A DNA stretch of 64,000 nt from Thiogranum longum (GTDB taxonomy: Bacteria > Pseudomonadota > Gammaproteobacteria > DSM-19610), in assembly GCF_004339085.1 (NCBI RefSeq), contig NZ_SMFX01000001.1:186001-250000 (forward strand), read 5' to 3'. Within the stretch, counting starts at the first letter, position 1. Each line of letters starts with the position of its first letter. The notes below the pieces were generated by a model that was given only the letters and a program-made list of their open reading frames with translations, made no database searches and was not told where the DNA came from. This document shows, piece by piece, positions 1-8,194 of the stretch. A program made the position numbers and the translations under genes.

Positions 1-1382
1 AGGATAGTGATGAGCTGCTGCGTAAAACTATTTCACGCCTGACGCTGGCGGCAGACGGTCTCGACGAAACACTCGACAAGCAGTTGCGCGAGTTGCGCAA
101 CGCCATTCGTGACCACAGCAGTACCTCGCAGTTGCGTACACGCATTGACGAGATGTCGAAGACGCTGGTTCGCCTGGACCAGGGGGGAGGCAAGAAAAAG
201 GGCGAGAAGCAGGACACTCCTGAACAGACAGGTGAATCAGGTGGCTTCCTCAAGCGACTGTTCGGGGCAGCATCACGTCAGGTGCAGGACGAAGATATCG
301 TCCTGTCAGCTGATCAGGGCTCCCCTGATACGCAGGTTTCTACTGAAACCGTCAGTGACATCCTGGTTCAATTACTCGAGCGGCTGACACTTCCTGAAGA
401 ATTTTCGCCACACGTGGAGCGTATTCGCGAGCATATACTCGGCATGACTGAGGGTGGACACTGGGACAGTGTGCTGGAGGAAATCGCAGACTTGGTCCAG
501 GCCATACGTGCACAGTCGCTGAAAGAAAAACAGGGCATTGAAGAGTTTCTCAAACAGCTTGGCAAGCGTTTAGAGGAAGTAGACCGTCAGCTTGTTCAAA
601 GTGAAGTTTACTATGATGATAGCCTGCAGGCCGGCCTGCAGCTCGATAGTCAGGTGAAGCAGGAGATAACCGGTATTGGTGACAGTGTTCGGGGTGCAAC
701 TGATCTCGGGCAACTCAGGCAGACTGTGCAGGCGCATATCGATGCGGTCATGCAACACATGACGAAGCATCGTGTGGTTGAACAACAACGCTACGATGAA
801 GCCAAGCAGGAAATTGCTTCCATGAGTGAGCGTATGAAAGACATGGAAGCGGAAACCGAGGCGCTGCGCTCGCGTATTGATGATGAACGCTCACAGGCAA
901 AAACCGATGCGCTGACCGGCGTGCCCAATCGCCTGGCATGGGAAGAGCGGCTGGAGCTGGAGATTGCTCACAGGAAGCGTTTTGGCACCCCGCTGGTACT
1001 GGTGATGTGGGACGTGGATCACTTCAAACAAGTCAATGACAGGTTCGGGCACAAGGCGGGTGACAAGGTGCTGCGTACGCTTGCGCACGTGCTTGCGGAC
1101 AACGTTCGGGAAACGGACTTTGTAGCACGATATGGCGGAGAAGAGTTCGTGCAGCTGATGACGGGTTCTTCTATTGAAGACTGTTTGTCCGTGGCGGAAA
1201 AGCTTCGCTCAGCAATAGAAGAAACCGCTTTTCATTTCCGCGACCAGCGTGTCACCATCACGGCTTCCTGCGGGCTGACGGAATACCGTGATGGGGATAC
1301 ACCGGACCAGTGTTTCGAGCGCGCGGACAAGGCCTTGTACAAGGCCAAGAATGCAGGGCGTAATCGTTGCGTCAGTGACTAG
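1..1382 (+). CDS. GGDEF diguanylate cyclase, 5' end outside window
   Basis: Makes cyclic di-GMP from two GTP. The frame is open from base 3 and the TTG at 84 lies inside a run of charged helix, so the real start is upstream of the window. About 300 residues of charged, probably coiled-coil sensor or signalling region precede a C-terminal GGDEF domain. The active-site loop reads GGEEF at 1133-1147. An RETD tetrapeptide at 1107-1118, five residues before the loop, is the RxxD inhibitory site that binds product, so feedback control is expected. The domain ends with the usual AKNAGRNR motif. No membrane segment or EAL domain is visible in the part present. The stop overlaps the stop of the convergent lipoprotein gene by a few bases. 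The activity call is firm; the input signal is unknown. Confidence 0.93.
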   Translation, partial: DSDELLRKTISRLTLAADGLDETLDKQLRELRNAIRDHSSTSQLRTRIDEMSKTLVRLDQGGGKKKGEKQDTPEQTGESGGFLKRLFGAASRQVQDEDIVLSADQGSPDTQVSTETVSDILVQLLERLTLPEEFSPHVERIREHILGMTEGGHWDSVLEEIADLVQAIRAQSLKEKQGIEEFLKQLGKRLEEVDRQLVQSEVYYDDSLQAGLQLDSQVKQEITGIGDSVRGATDLGQLRQTVQAHIDAVMQHMTKHRVVEQQRYDEAKQEIASMSERMKDMEAETEALRSRIDDERSQAKTDALTGVPNRLAWEERLELEIAHRKRFGTPLVLVMWDVDHFKQVNDRFGHKAGDKVLRTLAHVLADNVRETDFVARYGGEEFVQLMTGSSIEDCLSVAEKLRSAIEETAFHFRDQRVTITASCGLTEYRDGDTPDQCFERADKALYKAKNAGRNRCVSD

Positions 1383-2866
1383 TTTTCCAGATCCATCTCG
1401 TCTGCAACACCGTCGGCTGCAATATCATCTCTCACCTTGATATTGCGGCCTGTCGACAGTGCGTTATAAAAAGCGGCACTGCTTATACCCGCTTCTTTTT
1501 CATCCTCGAACTCGGTATTGATATCCTGAAAGAAGGTAATTCCCAGTACCGTGACATCCGAGCCGGGATTCCAGCTATCTACCGGACCCTGGAGGATGTC
1601 GTCGCCTGCATTGGCCGACGAATCCCGGCGCAGTTCGGATGCAATGACATTCCCGCCGGTTCCGACAAACCCGCCGATTTCGAGGAAGTCACCGCCAGCG
1701 ACATTGATATCTGACAGTGTCATATTGCTTACGGCGCCGGTCCTGTCTTCCAATTGTGTCTGGCTATCAACCTGGATGACGAGGGTGTTGTTAAAGAAAC
1801 GAACTGTAACTGTGCTGGCACCGGCATCAACCGCGTCTACCGTGGCTTCGACCTTGATGTCATTGCCACGTGCCTCCACATCATCGGCTATGAGTGTCGT
1901 GCCACTTATCGTGCCTTCAACCTCGACCTTCGCGCCATTGCCAAGTTGCAGGGTAGTCGGGTTCAGTGTTGCTGTAGTGGCATCCACAAGCTGTCCATCG
2001 ACACGGAAGTTGCTCTGGCTGACAAAATCAGTGATCAGACCTTCAATGCTGATATCGTCACCATCGCTGCCGATGGCAGTATCTTCCGGTTCGATACGAT
2101 TTGCACTGAGGGTTGTGGGAGATGTAAGCGTTCCGCGAACCTCGACCAGTGTGCCGTTGGATACGATACCGCCCGGCATGTCGCCAAGGTCGGCGCCGGC
2201 CGCAATGGTTACCGTAATATTACTGGCGCCGCTTATGACAAAACTGTCACCAATACCGGCACCGGCTGCGGGCGCTGCCGACACGATACCTTTGATTTCA
2301 GCCTGTGTAACGCCCAGTGTCAGGCTTCCCTTGCCTTCGACATAAGTGGCTTGCAGTACGCCGGTGTTATCAAAGAAACCGCTGATCTCAACGACATCAT
2401 CATTGGCCAGTGTATCGAAGGCAATACCACCGGAGAATTTGGTTGATGCCGAGTCGATCTGTACAGCTGTATTCAGTACCGTAAAGGTACGCTTGATATC
2501 ACCCGGGTTAAGCATCGATACCCCGGCTACAGCCCCTTCGACATCACTGTCGAAAATAACCTGTGTAGCATTGCCGGTAGTCCCGTTTACCGTTCCGGTG
2601 ACTTCAACCACCATCCCGAGTTGCAGGTTGGCCTGGCAGTTGCCGGTATTGTCACTGTCATCAATGGTGCAGGTTGCGGTGTCTATATCCAGGAACTCAA
2701 TTCCGTTGACAAAAATACTGCCGAACCCGGTAATTGTGCCGCTGGCAATCTGGCCTGTGCCACCAATACCGGCCGTGGTGCCACCACCCGAGCCGCCCCC
2801 GCAGCCGGATAACAGGCCTGCGAGAATAATTAACATAATAGGTAGTTTTTTCTGAAAAGCGCTCAT
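1379..2866 (-). CDS. DUF5666 repeat lipoprotein
   Basis: A 495-residue exported protein of unknown role. The N-terminus has a lysine pair, a hydrophobic segment and an LLSGC lipobox followed by a glycine-rich linker, so it should be a lipoprotein. The rest is a string of beta-rich repeats with recurring elements of the type GxVVEVTG, VEVEGTI and GxFVGTGG; these match the DUF5666 family as I know it, where the fold is taken to be OB-like. There is no catalytic motif. The start codon overlaps the end of the upstream DUF6502 gene by four bases (ATGA), so the two are translationally coupled. Cell-surface or periplasmic binding is a reasonable guess only. Confidence 0.85.
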   Translation of the reverse strand: MSAFQKKLPIMLIILAGLLSGCGGGSGGGTTAGIGGTGQIASGTITGFGSIFVNGIEFLDIDTATCTIDDSDNTGNCQANLQLGMVVEVTGTVNGTTGNATQVIFDSDVEGAVAGVSMLNPGDIKRTFTVLNTAVQIDSASTKFSGGIAFDTLANDDVVEISGFFDNTGVLQATYVEGKGSLTLGVTQAEIKGIVSAAPAAGAGIGDSFVISGASNITVTIAAGADLGDMPGGIVSNGTLVEVRGTLTSPTTLSANRIEPEDTAIGSDGDDISIEGLITDFVSQSNFRVDGQLVDATTATLNPTTLQLGNGAKVEVEGTISGTTLIADDVEARGNDIKVEATVDAVDAGASTVTVRFFNNTLVIQVDSQTQLEDRTGAVSNMTLSDINVAGGDFLEIGGFVGTGGNVIASELRRDSSANAGDDILQGPVDSWNPGSDVTVLGITFFQDINTEFEDEKEAGISSAAFYNALSTGRNIKVRDDIAADGVADEMDLEN

Positions 2867-3681
2867 TGTGGCTTCTCCCTGTGCGAATCGGGTTCGTAAT
2901 AATAGATACCGACACTGACATAGTGTCCGGCATCGGATGCTTCATCACTGACTTCGTGCTCCAGGAGCCAGGCATCAAATTCTTCCAGTAGCAGCTGGGA
3001 TTTTTCTGCTGCCATGGTTCTGAAAGATTCCACAGCCTCAGGCTGAACACGGTAACTTGAAACCTTCCGCTGAAAATGCAGCTGGTCTTTGTCTGCGGTC
3101 AGGTTGTGATCGATGGTGGCGATCAGTTCGGCGCTGTCCTTGCCGAGGATAGTCAGCTTTTCAGCAGGGTCATTGCCTGGCAGGTAGGCGCGGCGCACCA
3201 GCGCCAGATGGTCATCTGTTTTTTCCACGCTGCCGGCCGTGGTGAGTACGGCGAGCATGGTCTGGGTGGTCATGTCTCCACTGTATTCCTTGACCAGCTC
3301 GGCAAAGGAATGGCCGTCGCTTTCAATCGGGAGGGTAGCCGGTTCACCTTTACTATCCTGGAAGCGCGGGTCATTCACCCAGCCGGAAATGACGCGTACG
3401 GCGCGGTTATAGCGTTGTTCGCTGCTGCGGGCATCCGTGTCGTCAAGCTCGTACAGACGGCGAGTTTCCTTGCGCGTTAACCCGGTCAGGGCGGATACGC
3501 GCGAGATTGTCTGTTTCTTGCCCTCCGGCGCAAAATCCTCGAAGGCGACATCGACGTAGATTTTTTTGGCGAGCTCGGCGAAGCTTCCGTAGGCAATGCC
3601 GTTGCGGATAAGGATTCTGACCAGCGGCCTGAGCAGTGTCAGGATGGCGCGGGACAGCGTCTGTTGAAGGTTTTCCGTCAT
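2863..3681 (-). CDS. DUF6502 family protein, probable HTH regulator
   Basis: A 272-residue cytoplasmic protein matching the DUF6502 pattern: an N-terminal helical region containing LLRPLVRILIRNGIAYGSF, then a winged-helix-like stretch around SRVSALTGLTRKETRRL (residues about 60-80) that looks like a DNA-binding recognition region. The C-terminal half is charged and helical and has no enzymatic motif. It is the first gene of a two-gene unit with the DUF5666 lipoprotein, overlapping it by four bases. An imperfect palindrome lies just upstream of the start, which would fit autoregulation. Family membership is fairly sure; DNA binding is inference. Confidence 0.82.
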   Translation of the reverse strand: MTENLQQTLSRAILTLLRPLVRILIRNGIAYGSFAELAKKIYVDVAFEDFAPEGKKQTISRVSALTGLTRKETRRLYELDDTDARSSEQRYNRAVRVISGWVNDPRFQDSKGEPATLPIESDGHSFAELVKEYSGDMTTQTMLAVLTTAGSVEKTDDHLALVRRAYLPGNDPAEKLTILGKDSAELIATIDHNLTADKDQLHFQRKVSSYRVQPEAVESFRTMAAEKSQLLLEEFDAWLLEHEVSDEASDAGHYVSVGIYYYEPDSHREKPQ

Positions 3682-3685
3682 ATAC

Positions 3686-3701
3686 TGGGACTATATTCCC
3701 A
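3686..3701 (-). promoter_or_regulatory. Imperfect palindrome before DUF6502 gene
   Basis: TGGGA-N6-TCCCA with a TATA centre, five bases upstream of the ATG at 3681 on the minus strand. It would overlap the ribosome-binding region or a promoter element of the DUF6502-DUF5666 unit. Operator function is inferred from position only. Confidence 0.3.
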
Positions 3702-3841
3702 AAAATAAGAATGTCAAGGAATTGTCGCCTTGTATGGGGGTATCGCGCCAGGCATTTTACCGCCCGCCTGCATTGCGTGTATTAGTATAGAATGTTAATA
3801 AATAAAATAGTATCCACTTGTTATTTATATTATTAATATTT

Positions 3842-3859
3842 TACTCTAGATTTAGAGTA
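3842..3859 (+). promoter_or_regulatory. Palindromic operator candidate for TetR gene
   Basis: TACTCTA-GATT-TAGAGTA is a perfect 7-base inverted repeat with a 4-base spacer. It sits in a very AT-rich stretch (about 3780-3880) between the divergent DUF6502 and TetR genes, about 95 bases before the TetR start. The size and symmetry suit a TetR dimer, so autoregulation is likely but unproven. Confidence 0.5.
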
Positions 3860-3951
3860 GACTATGAATAATACAAAAACAGTTGCAGCGTCAAAGTGTT
3901 TCACCGCGACTGTTTTTAATGTCAGCTGAAAATATAGGGCTTACTGTACCA

Positions 3952-4608
3952 ATGAGCGACCTAAGAACCCGAAAAGCCGCCCGTACCCGCCTTTCACTGG
4001 CGCACGCCCTTTCCGCTGCGCTGGCCGATCAGCCATTCGGAGAAATTCGTGTCAAAGCCATTTGTGCAGAAGCAGAAGTGTCAGAAGCGACCTTTTTTAA
4101 TTATTTCGGGCGCAAGCAGGACCTGATGGCATACCTTGCCCATCTTTGGCTGCTCGAACTGGGTTGGCACGCGCAATCAGTGGGCGCCAGTCAGCGCGGA
4201 CTTGTGGTCATTGAGCAGGTATTTTCCCAGGTGGCGAAAACTTGCGAACACAAACCCGGTGTATTTCGTGAGCTGCTGGTATGGATTGCGCGGGGAGGAA
4301 GTCTCGATCCTGATATCGTCCTGTCTCCGGTTGAGAAGGAACTGGCCTTTCCGGAGCTGGAGGGCATTGCGGAGACGCCCGTCAGAGGGATCGACAGCTG
4401 GTTGATCACGCACATTGAAGCCGCCATGAAAAATGGCGAGTTACCGCCAAATACACTCCTTCCTTTGACGTTATCAGCCTTGCTGACAATGCTGCTGGGT
4501 GTTCCGATGACCTTGCTGTCACAGGATATGCACAGGATAGGTAGCCACTATCGTCAACAACTGGCCCTGTTGTGGGCAGGTACACGTGCAGCAAGCGCAG
4601 GTCGTTAG
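3952..4608 (+). CDS. TetR family transcriptional regulator
   Basis: A 218-residue regulator. An N-terminal helix-turn-helix spans about residues 10-55, with the typical core IRVKAICAEAEVSEATFFNYF and the following KQDLMAYL helix. The C-terminal 150 residues are the variable ligand-binding and dimer domain. I chose the ATG at 3952 (protein starting MSDLRTRKAARTR) because family members begin a few residues before the basic stretch; an ATG at 3919 and a TTG at 3883 are also in frame. The gene precedes a thioesterase read the same way 69 bases later, so a fatty-acyl or aromatic-acyl ligand is possible. A palindrome upstream may be its operator. Confidence 0.9.
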   Translation: MSDLRTRKAARTRLSLAHALSAALADQPFGEIRVKAICAEAEVSEATFFNYFGRKQDLMAYLAHLWLLELGWHAQSVGASQRGLVVIEQVFSQVAKTCEHKPGVFRELLVWIARGGSLDPDIVLSPVEKELAFPELEGIAETPVRGIDSWLITHIEAAMKNGELPPNTLLPLTLSALLTMLLGVPMTLLSQDMHRIGSHYRQQLALLWAGTRAASAGR

Positions 4609-4677
4609 CAGAAGTTTATTCGTGGCGCCAGGCCGCTTTGCTATGCTGAATATAAACGGGACAATTGATTTCATATT

Positions 4678-5112
4678 ATGAATCGAAATGCGGAACGTGC
4701 TATCTACGTACAGAGTCTGCCTGGATCGGCAAAACGGTTGCATCGTGCGCAGTATGTTATGCGTTGGGGTGACATGGATGCGTTTGGCCACCTCAACAAC
4801 GCCAAATATTTCACCTACTTCGAGCAGGCACGCGTTGACTGGCTGGTGTCGCTTGAAACAACACATGACCTGGTCCTGGCCAACGTGTCCTGCACATTTG
4901 TCAGGCCGCTGAAATTTCCTGCCCTGATCGAGGTTGAATTATATGGGGCCAACCCGGGCAACAGTAGTATGGACAGTTTTTACTGCCTGCAAGATACCAA
5001 TGAGAATTCCACGATTTACGCTATCGGACATGGAACTATTGTCTGGTACGACCACAAGAAAGGCTGCCCGATACCAATACCTTCGGTTGTACGCAAGGCA
5101 CTGAACGATTGA
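4678..5112 (+). CDS. Acyl-CoA thioesterase, hotdog fold
   Basis: A 144-residue single hotdog-fold protein of the 4HBT/FadM-YbgC type (COG0824). The signature RWGDMDAFGHLNNAKYF followed by YFEQAR is present near residues 30-55; the aspartate in DMDAFGH is the catalytic residue in this family. It hydrolyses acyl-CoA thioesters in the cytoplasm; chain length and natural substrate cannot be told. It follows the TetR gene in the same direction and may be its target. Confidence 0.9.
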   Translation: MNRNAERAIYVQSLPGSAKRLHRAQYVMRWGDMDAFGHLNNAKYFTYFEQARVDWLVSLETTHDLVLANVSCTFVRPLKFPALIEVELYGANPGNSSMDSFYCLQDTNENSTIYAIGHGTIVWYDHKKGCPIPIPSVVRKALND

Positions 5113-5140
5113 ATGAGCCTGTTGAGTCGCTGGTCGACTA

Positions 5141-5180
5141 TATAATTGGCGCGTGCTTCTCCAGGGATGGAGAAGCACGC
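5141..5180 (+). promoter_or_regulatory. -10 box followed by 5' mRNA hairpin
   Basis: A consensus TATAAT at 5141-5146 is followed at 5151-5180 by a perfect 12-bp stem (GCGTGCTTCTCC and its complement) with a 6-base loop. No T-run follows the stem, so it is not an intrinsic terminator. If transcription starts about 7 bases after the -10 box, the tatD-tcdA mRNA would begin with this hairpin. No good -35 box is seen at normal spacing. Confidence 0.4.
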
Positions 5181-5209
5181 TAGCGTCTGCTCCAGTACAA
5201 TCCCGCTGT

Positions 5210-5974
5210 ATGGAGCTGTTTGATACCCATTGCCACCTGGATGTAGAAGCCTTCGATGCTGATCGGGCGCAAGTGCTGCGCCGCGCCCGTGAGCTGGGCG
5301 TGCGTAATATCCTTGTACCGGGCATCGAGGCAAGCCGTTGGGATGGTTTGCTTGAACTGTGTGAGTCGGAGCCAGGGCTTTACCCGGCACTTGGCCTGCA
5401 CCCGGTGTTTTTGCCAAGGCACCGCACGGAGCACCTGGCACAACTTAAACAGGCTGTTGAAAAACATCGTCCTGTGGCGATCGGTGAGATTGGTCTGGAT
5501 TTTTTTGAACGTGAACTGGACCGTGAAGCACAACACACCTTGTTCGAAGCCCAGCTTTCGATTGCCCGGGAAGCACAACTCCCCGTGGTATTGCATGTAA
5601 GGAAGGCACATGACGAGGTATTGTCCTGTCTTGGGAGGATACCGGTCCCTGGCGGAACCGTACATGCATTCAACGGGAGTGAGCAACAGGCACGGCATTA
5701 TATTGATATAGGCTTTAAGCTGGGCTTCGGTGGCACGCTGACCTGGGAGCGGTCACGGAAGATCCGCGCCCTCGCCGCCAATCTTCCACTGGAGGCGATT
5801 GTGCTCGAAACCGATGCGCCCGATATGGTGGTTGCGCAACATCCGGGTGAACGCAATAGCCCGGAGTACCTGGTGCACTGTCTGCAGTCACTTGCCGAGG
5901 TACGGGATACAGCCCCGGATGTCCTTGCACAACAGACCACATACAATGCACGCAAAGTATTTGGTCTTTCATGA
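5210..5974 (+). CDS. TatD family metal-dependent DNase
   Basis: A 254-residue TIM-barrel hydrolase of the TatD/YcfH family. Metal ligands are visible: FDTHCHLD at the N-terminus, IGEIGLDFF in the middle, a HVRKAHDE histidine, VHAFNGS, and LETDAPD near the end. TatD proteins act as 3'-5' exonucleases on DNA in vitro; the exact member cannot be named. I start at the ATG at 5210 because family members begin right before the (F)DTHCHLD motif. The last four bases overlap the start of tcdA, so the two are translationally coupled. Confidence 0.93.
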   Translation: MELFDTHCHLDVEAFDADRAQVLRRARELGVRNILVPGIEASRWDGLLELCESEPGLYPALGLHPVFLPRHRTEHLAQLKQAVEKHRPVAIGEIGLDFFERELDREAQHTLFEAQLSIAREAQLPVVLHVRKAHDEVLSCLGRIPVPGGTVHAFNGSEQQARHYIDIGFKLGFGGTLTWERSRKIRALAANLPLEAIVLETDAPDMVVAQHPGERNSPEYLVHCLQSLAEVRDTAPDVLAQQTTYNARKVFGLS

Positions 5975-6774
5975 GTAAAGATGATCAGCGGTTTGCCGGC
6001 ATAGTCCGCCTGTACGGCAGTGAAGCAGCGCAATGGATTGCGGACATGAATGTTTGTGTCATTGGAATAGGCGGCGTCGGCTCCTGGGCGGCTGAAGCGC
6101 TGGCACGTACCGGCGTGGGCGCCATTACCTTGATTGATTTTGACGAAATCTGCGCTACCAATATCAACCGACAGGTACATGCGCTGGAAAGTGTGATCGG
6201 TGAAAAGAAAACGCAGGAAATGCAGAAGCGTATTCATGACATAAATCCGGAATGCCGGGTTACAGTCATCGATGACTACATAACAGACCGGAACCTGTTC
6301 GAGTATCTTCCACCGGACAGGCCTTTCGATTACGTTTTCGATGCTATCGACAGCATTCGTTTCAAGGCGGCACTGATCTATCACTGCAAGCGTAACAAAA
6401 TGCCTGTTATAACCACTGGCGCCGGCGGCGGACTGACAGATCCCGGGCAGGTACAGGTTCGCGACCTGTCACGTACTTTCAATGACCCGCTGGCCGCCAA
6501 GGTTCGTGCAGAATTGCGGGCCAGACACGGCTTTTCAAGGAATACCAGGCGCTATTTCGGCATCGAGTGCGTGTTCTCCTCCCAGCAACAGGTTTATCCG
6601 AAAGCTGACGGCAGTGTTGGCCAGGAGAAACCAGGCATACACGGAGTGCACCTCGATTGCAGTATGGGTTATGGTTCCGCCACATTCGTCACAGGTACTA
6701 TGGGATTTGTTGCGGTATCACGTGCTATAGAGAAGCATTTGCGGCGTTGTCAGCGACGCGTAGCCGGTCGATGA
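5971..6774 (+). CDS. tcdA: tRNA threonylcarbamoyladenosine dehydratase
   Basis: A 267-residue E1-like enzyme that dehydrates t6A37 of tRNA to the cyclic ct6A form, using ATP. The nucleotide-binding signature VIGIGGVGSWAAEALARTG lies near residue 30, followed by DFDEICATNINRQ, which contacts ATP and substrate in this family. The TTGAGGGLTDPG motif and the C-terminal GSATFVTGTMGF segment also match TcdA (CsdL/YgdL). Length agrees with the family. It overlaps the tatD-family gene by four bases. Confidence 0.95.
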   Translation: MSKDDQRFAGIVRLYGSEAAQWIADMNVCVIGIGGVGSWAAEALARTGVGAITLIDFDEICATNINRQVHALESVIGEKKTQEMQKRIHDINPECRVTVIDDYITDRNLFEYLPPDRPFDYVFDAIDSIRFKAALIYHCKRNKMPVITTGAGGGLTDPGQVQVRDLSRTFNDPLAAKVRAELRARHGFSRNTRRYFGIECVFSSQQQVYPKADGSVGQEKPGIHGVHLDCSMGYGSATFVTGTMGFVAVSRAIEKHLRRCQRRVAGR

Positions 6775-6837
6775 AATAGACTGCTGCCATACAACGTCTC
6801 ACCCTTGCGCCATACTACCCGATCGAGGAGGTTCTTC

Positions 6838-7797
6838 ATGAAATGTTTCACTTCCAGCCTGGCCCTGCTGGCCGCACTATTGATTCCATTATCCGTGCTG
6901 GCGGAAAAGGGTCCTGCTGTAAAGGATTATCCGGTCGACAGGGTGGCGGAGGATGTCTACGTCATTCATGGTCCGTTAGGTACGCCAGGGCCGGAAAATC
7001 AGGGGTTTATGAATAATCCAGCCTTTGCCGTCACGGATGAAGGTGTTGTGGTTATCGATCCGGGGGCGAGTGTCCAGAGCGGGGAAATGCTGCTGCGGGT
7101 TATGGCAAAAGTTACAAAAGAGCCGATCATTGCCGTGTTTAATACGCATATACACGGTGATCACTGGCTGGGTAACCAGGCGATCCGTGACGTTTATCCG
7201 GATGTGCCGATCTACGGTCATCCAAAAATGATCTCACTGATAGAATCCGGCTCGGGACAGAGCTGGGTCGATCTGATGGAGCGATTGACCGAAGGCAAAA
7301 CAAAGGGCACCCGTGTTGTTGGCCCGAACAAGGCTGTCAAAAATGGTGATGAATTCAAATTCGGCGGAATGACGTTCAGGATTCATCACTTCGGAAAGGC
7401 GCACACAACATCAGATGTGATGATTGAAATTCCCGAGCGTTCCATTGCGTTCCTTGGCGACAATGTACTCAATAATCGTGTGCCGCGTATCGACGAAGGT
7501 TCGATCCAGGGCAACATCGAGGCCTGTAAACGCATTATGGAAACCGGCGCAAAAATCTATGTGCCGGGCCATGGACCAACGGGCGATGCCAGTGTTCCAG
7601 AGAAATTCCAGTACTACCTGAAAACGTTGTATAGCACTGTCAAGAAATACTATGACGATGGTGTGAGTGATTATGCGATGAAGGGAAAAGTGGTCGAAGC
7701 CCTTGACGCCTACTCGGAATGGTCGGGATTCGAGAAACAGGTTGGCAAGCACGTCAGTCTTGCATACCTGCAGATTGAGGAAGCCGAGTTTCAGTGA
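6838..7797 (+). CDS. Exported metallo-beta-lactamase-fold hydrolase
   Basis: A 319-residue protein with a cleavable signal peptide (MKCFTSSLALLAALLIPLSV, then LAEKG). The zinc-binding HxHxDH motif appears as NTHIHGDHWLGN; further metal ligands are likely at HHFGKAHTTSD and VPGHGPTG. This is the class of periplasmic MBL hydrolases related to SoxH or quinoprotein-relay hydrolases; the substrate is not evident. The ATG at 6838 is preceded by GAGGAGG at good spacing, which rules out the longer frame from 6805. It stands alone between tcdA and tRNA-Arg. Confidence 0.9.
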   Translation: MKCFTSSLALLAALLIPLSVLAEKGPAVKDYPVDRVAEDVYVIHGPLGTPGPENQGFMNNPAFAVTDEGVVVIDPGASVQSGEMLLRVMAKVTKEPIIAVFNTHIHGDHWLGNQAIRDVYPDVPIYGHPKMISLIESGSGQSWVDLMERLTEGKTKGTRVVGPNKAVKNGDEFKFGGMTFRIHHFGKAHTTSDVMIEIPERSIAFLGDNVLNNRVPRIDEGSIQGNIEACKRIMETGAKIYVPGHGPTGDASVPEKFQYYLKTLYSTVKKYYDDGVSDYAMKGKVVEALDAYSEWSGFEKQVGKHVSLAYLQIEEAEFQ

Positions 7798-7811
7798 GGT
7801 ATTGTTTTAAA

Positions 7812-7888
7812 TGGCGCGCCCGACAGGATTCGAACCTGTGACCCTCGGTTTCGGAAACCGATACTCTATCCAACTGAGCTACGGGCGC
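7812..7888 (-). tRNA. tRNA-Arg (CCG)
   Basis: A 77-base cloverleaf on the minus strand with encoded CCA. Acceptor stem GCGCCCG pairs with CGGGCGC. The anticodon stem TCGGT/ACCGA encloses loop TTCCGAA, giving anticodon CCG for the codon CGG. The T-loop TTCGAAT is standard. Confidence 0.97.
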
Positions 7889-7955
7889 GTGTCGTTGTGA
7901 GGGCGAATGATACCGCCAACCGGGCGACTGGCGCTACAGGAAATACGGGAGTGAA

Positions 7956-8183
7956 TCAGGCTTCTTCGTCAAACAGCGAGCCGAGCATTTTATCGACAGC
8001 CTTGAGGACTTCGGCTGAAGCCTGTACCTGGAGTGTATCGAGTTTGAGGCCAACCATGGGTTCGACCAGGTCGGCAGGGTTGCCAGTGCCGGCATTGGCG
8101 ATTTTTTCGGCATTGTCGCGTGCGCTGGAAAGACCACGCTGGATACCGGTGATAGCCTGGGAGAGAGCGCCTTCAATTTTCAT
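7956..8183 (-). CDS. Small protein resembling flagellar rod C-terminal domain
   Basis: A 75-residue protein. The second half, LVEPMVGLKLDTLQVQASAE and then VLKAVDKMLGSLF, closely follows the C-terminal helix pattern of flagellar basal-body rod and hook proteins, and the first half (IQRGLSSARDNAEKIAN) resembles their N-terminal helix. The large central region of true rod proteins is missing. It lies 11 bases after the SprA-type gene and is probably cotranscribed. No other flagellar gene is in the window. The ATG at 8183 has AGGA upstream. Role unknown; the likeness may be only to the helical assembly motif. Confidence 0.72.
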   Translation of the reverse strand: MKIEGALSQAITGIQRGLSSARDNAEKIANAGTGNPADLVEPMVGLKLDTLQVQASAEVLKAVDKMLGSLFDEEA

Positions 8184-8194
8184 CAACTGTTTCC

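Noticed and set aside
1551..2345. 264-codon plus-strand frame opposite the DUF5666 gene
   Set aside because: Low-complexity Ser/Thr/Pro translation produced by the repeats of the real minus-strand gene.
5151..5180. Hairpin as terminator of the thioesterase gene
   Set aside because: No T-run follows the stem and a TATAAT box precedes it, so a leader structure fits better.
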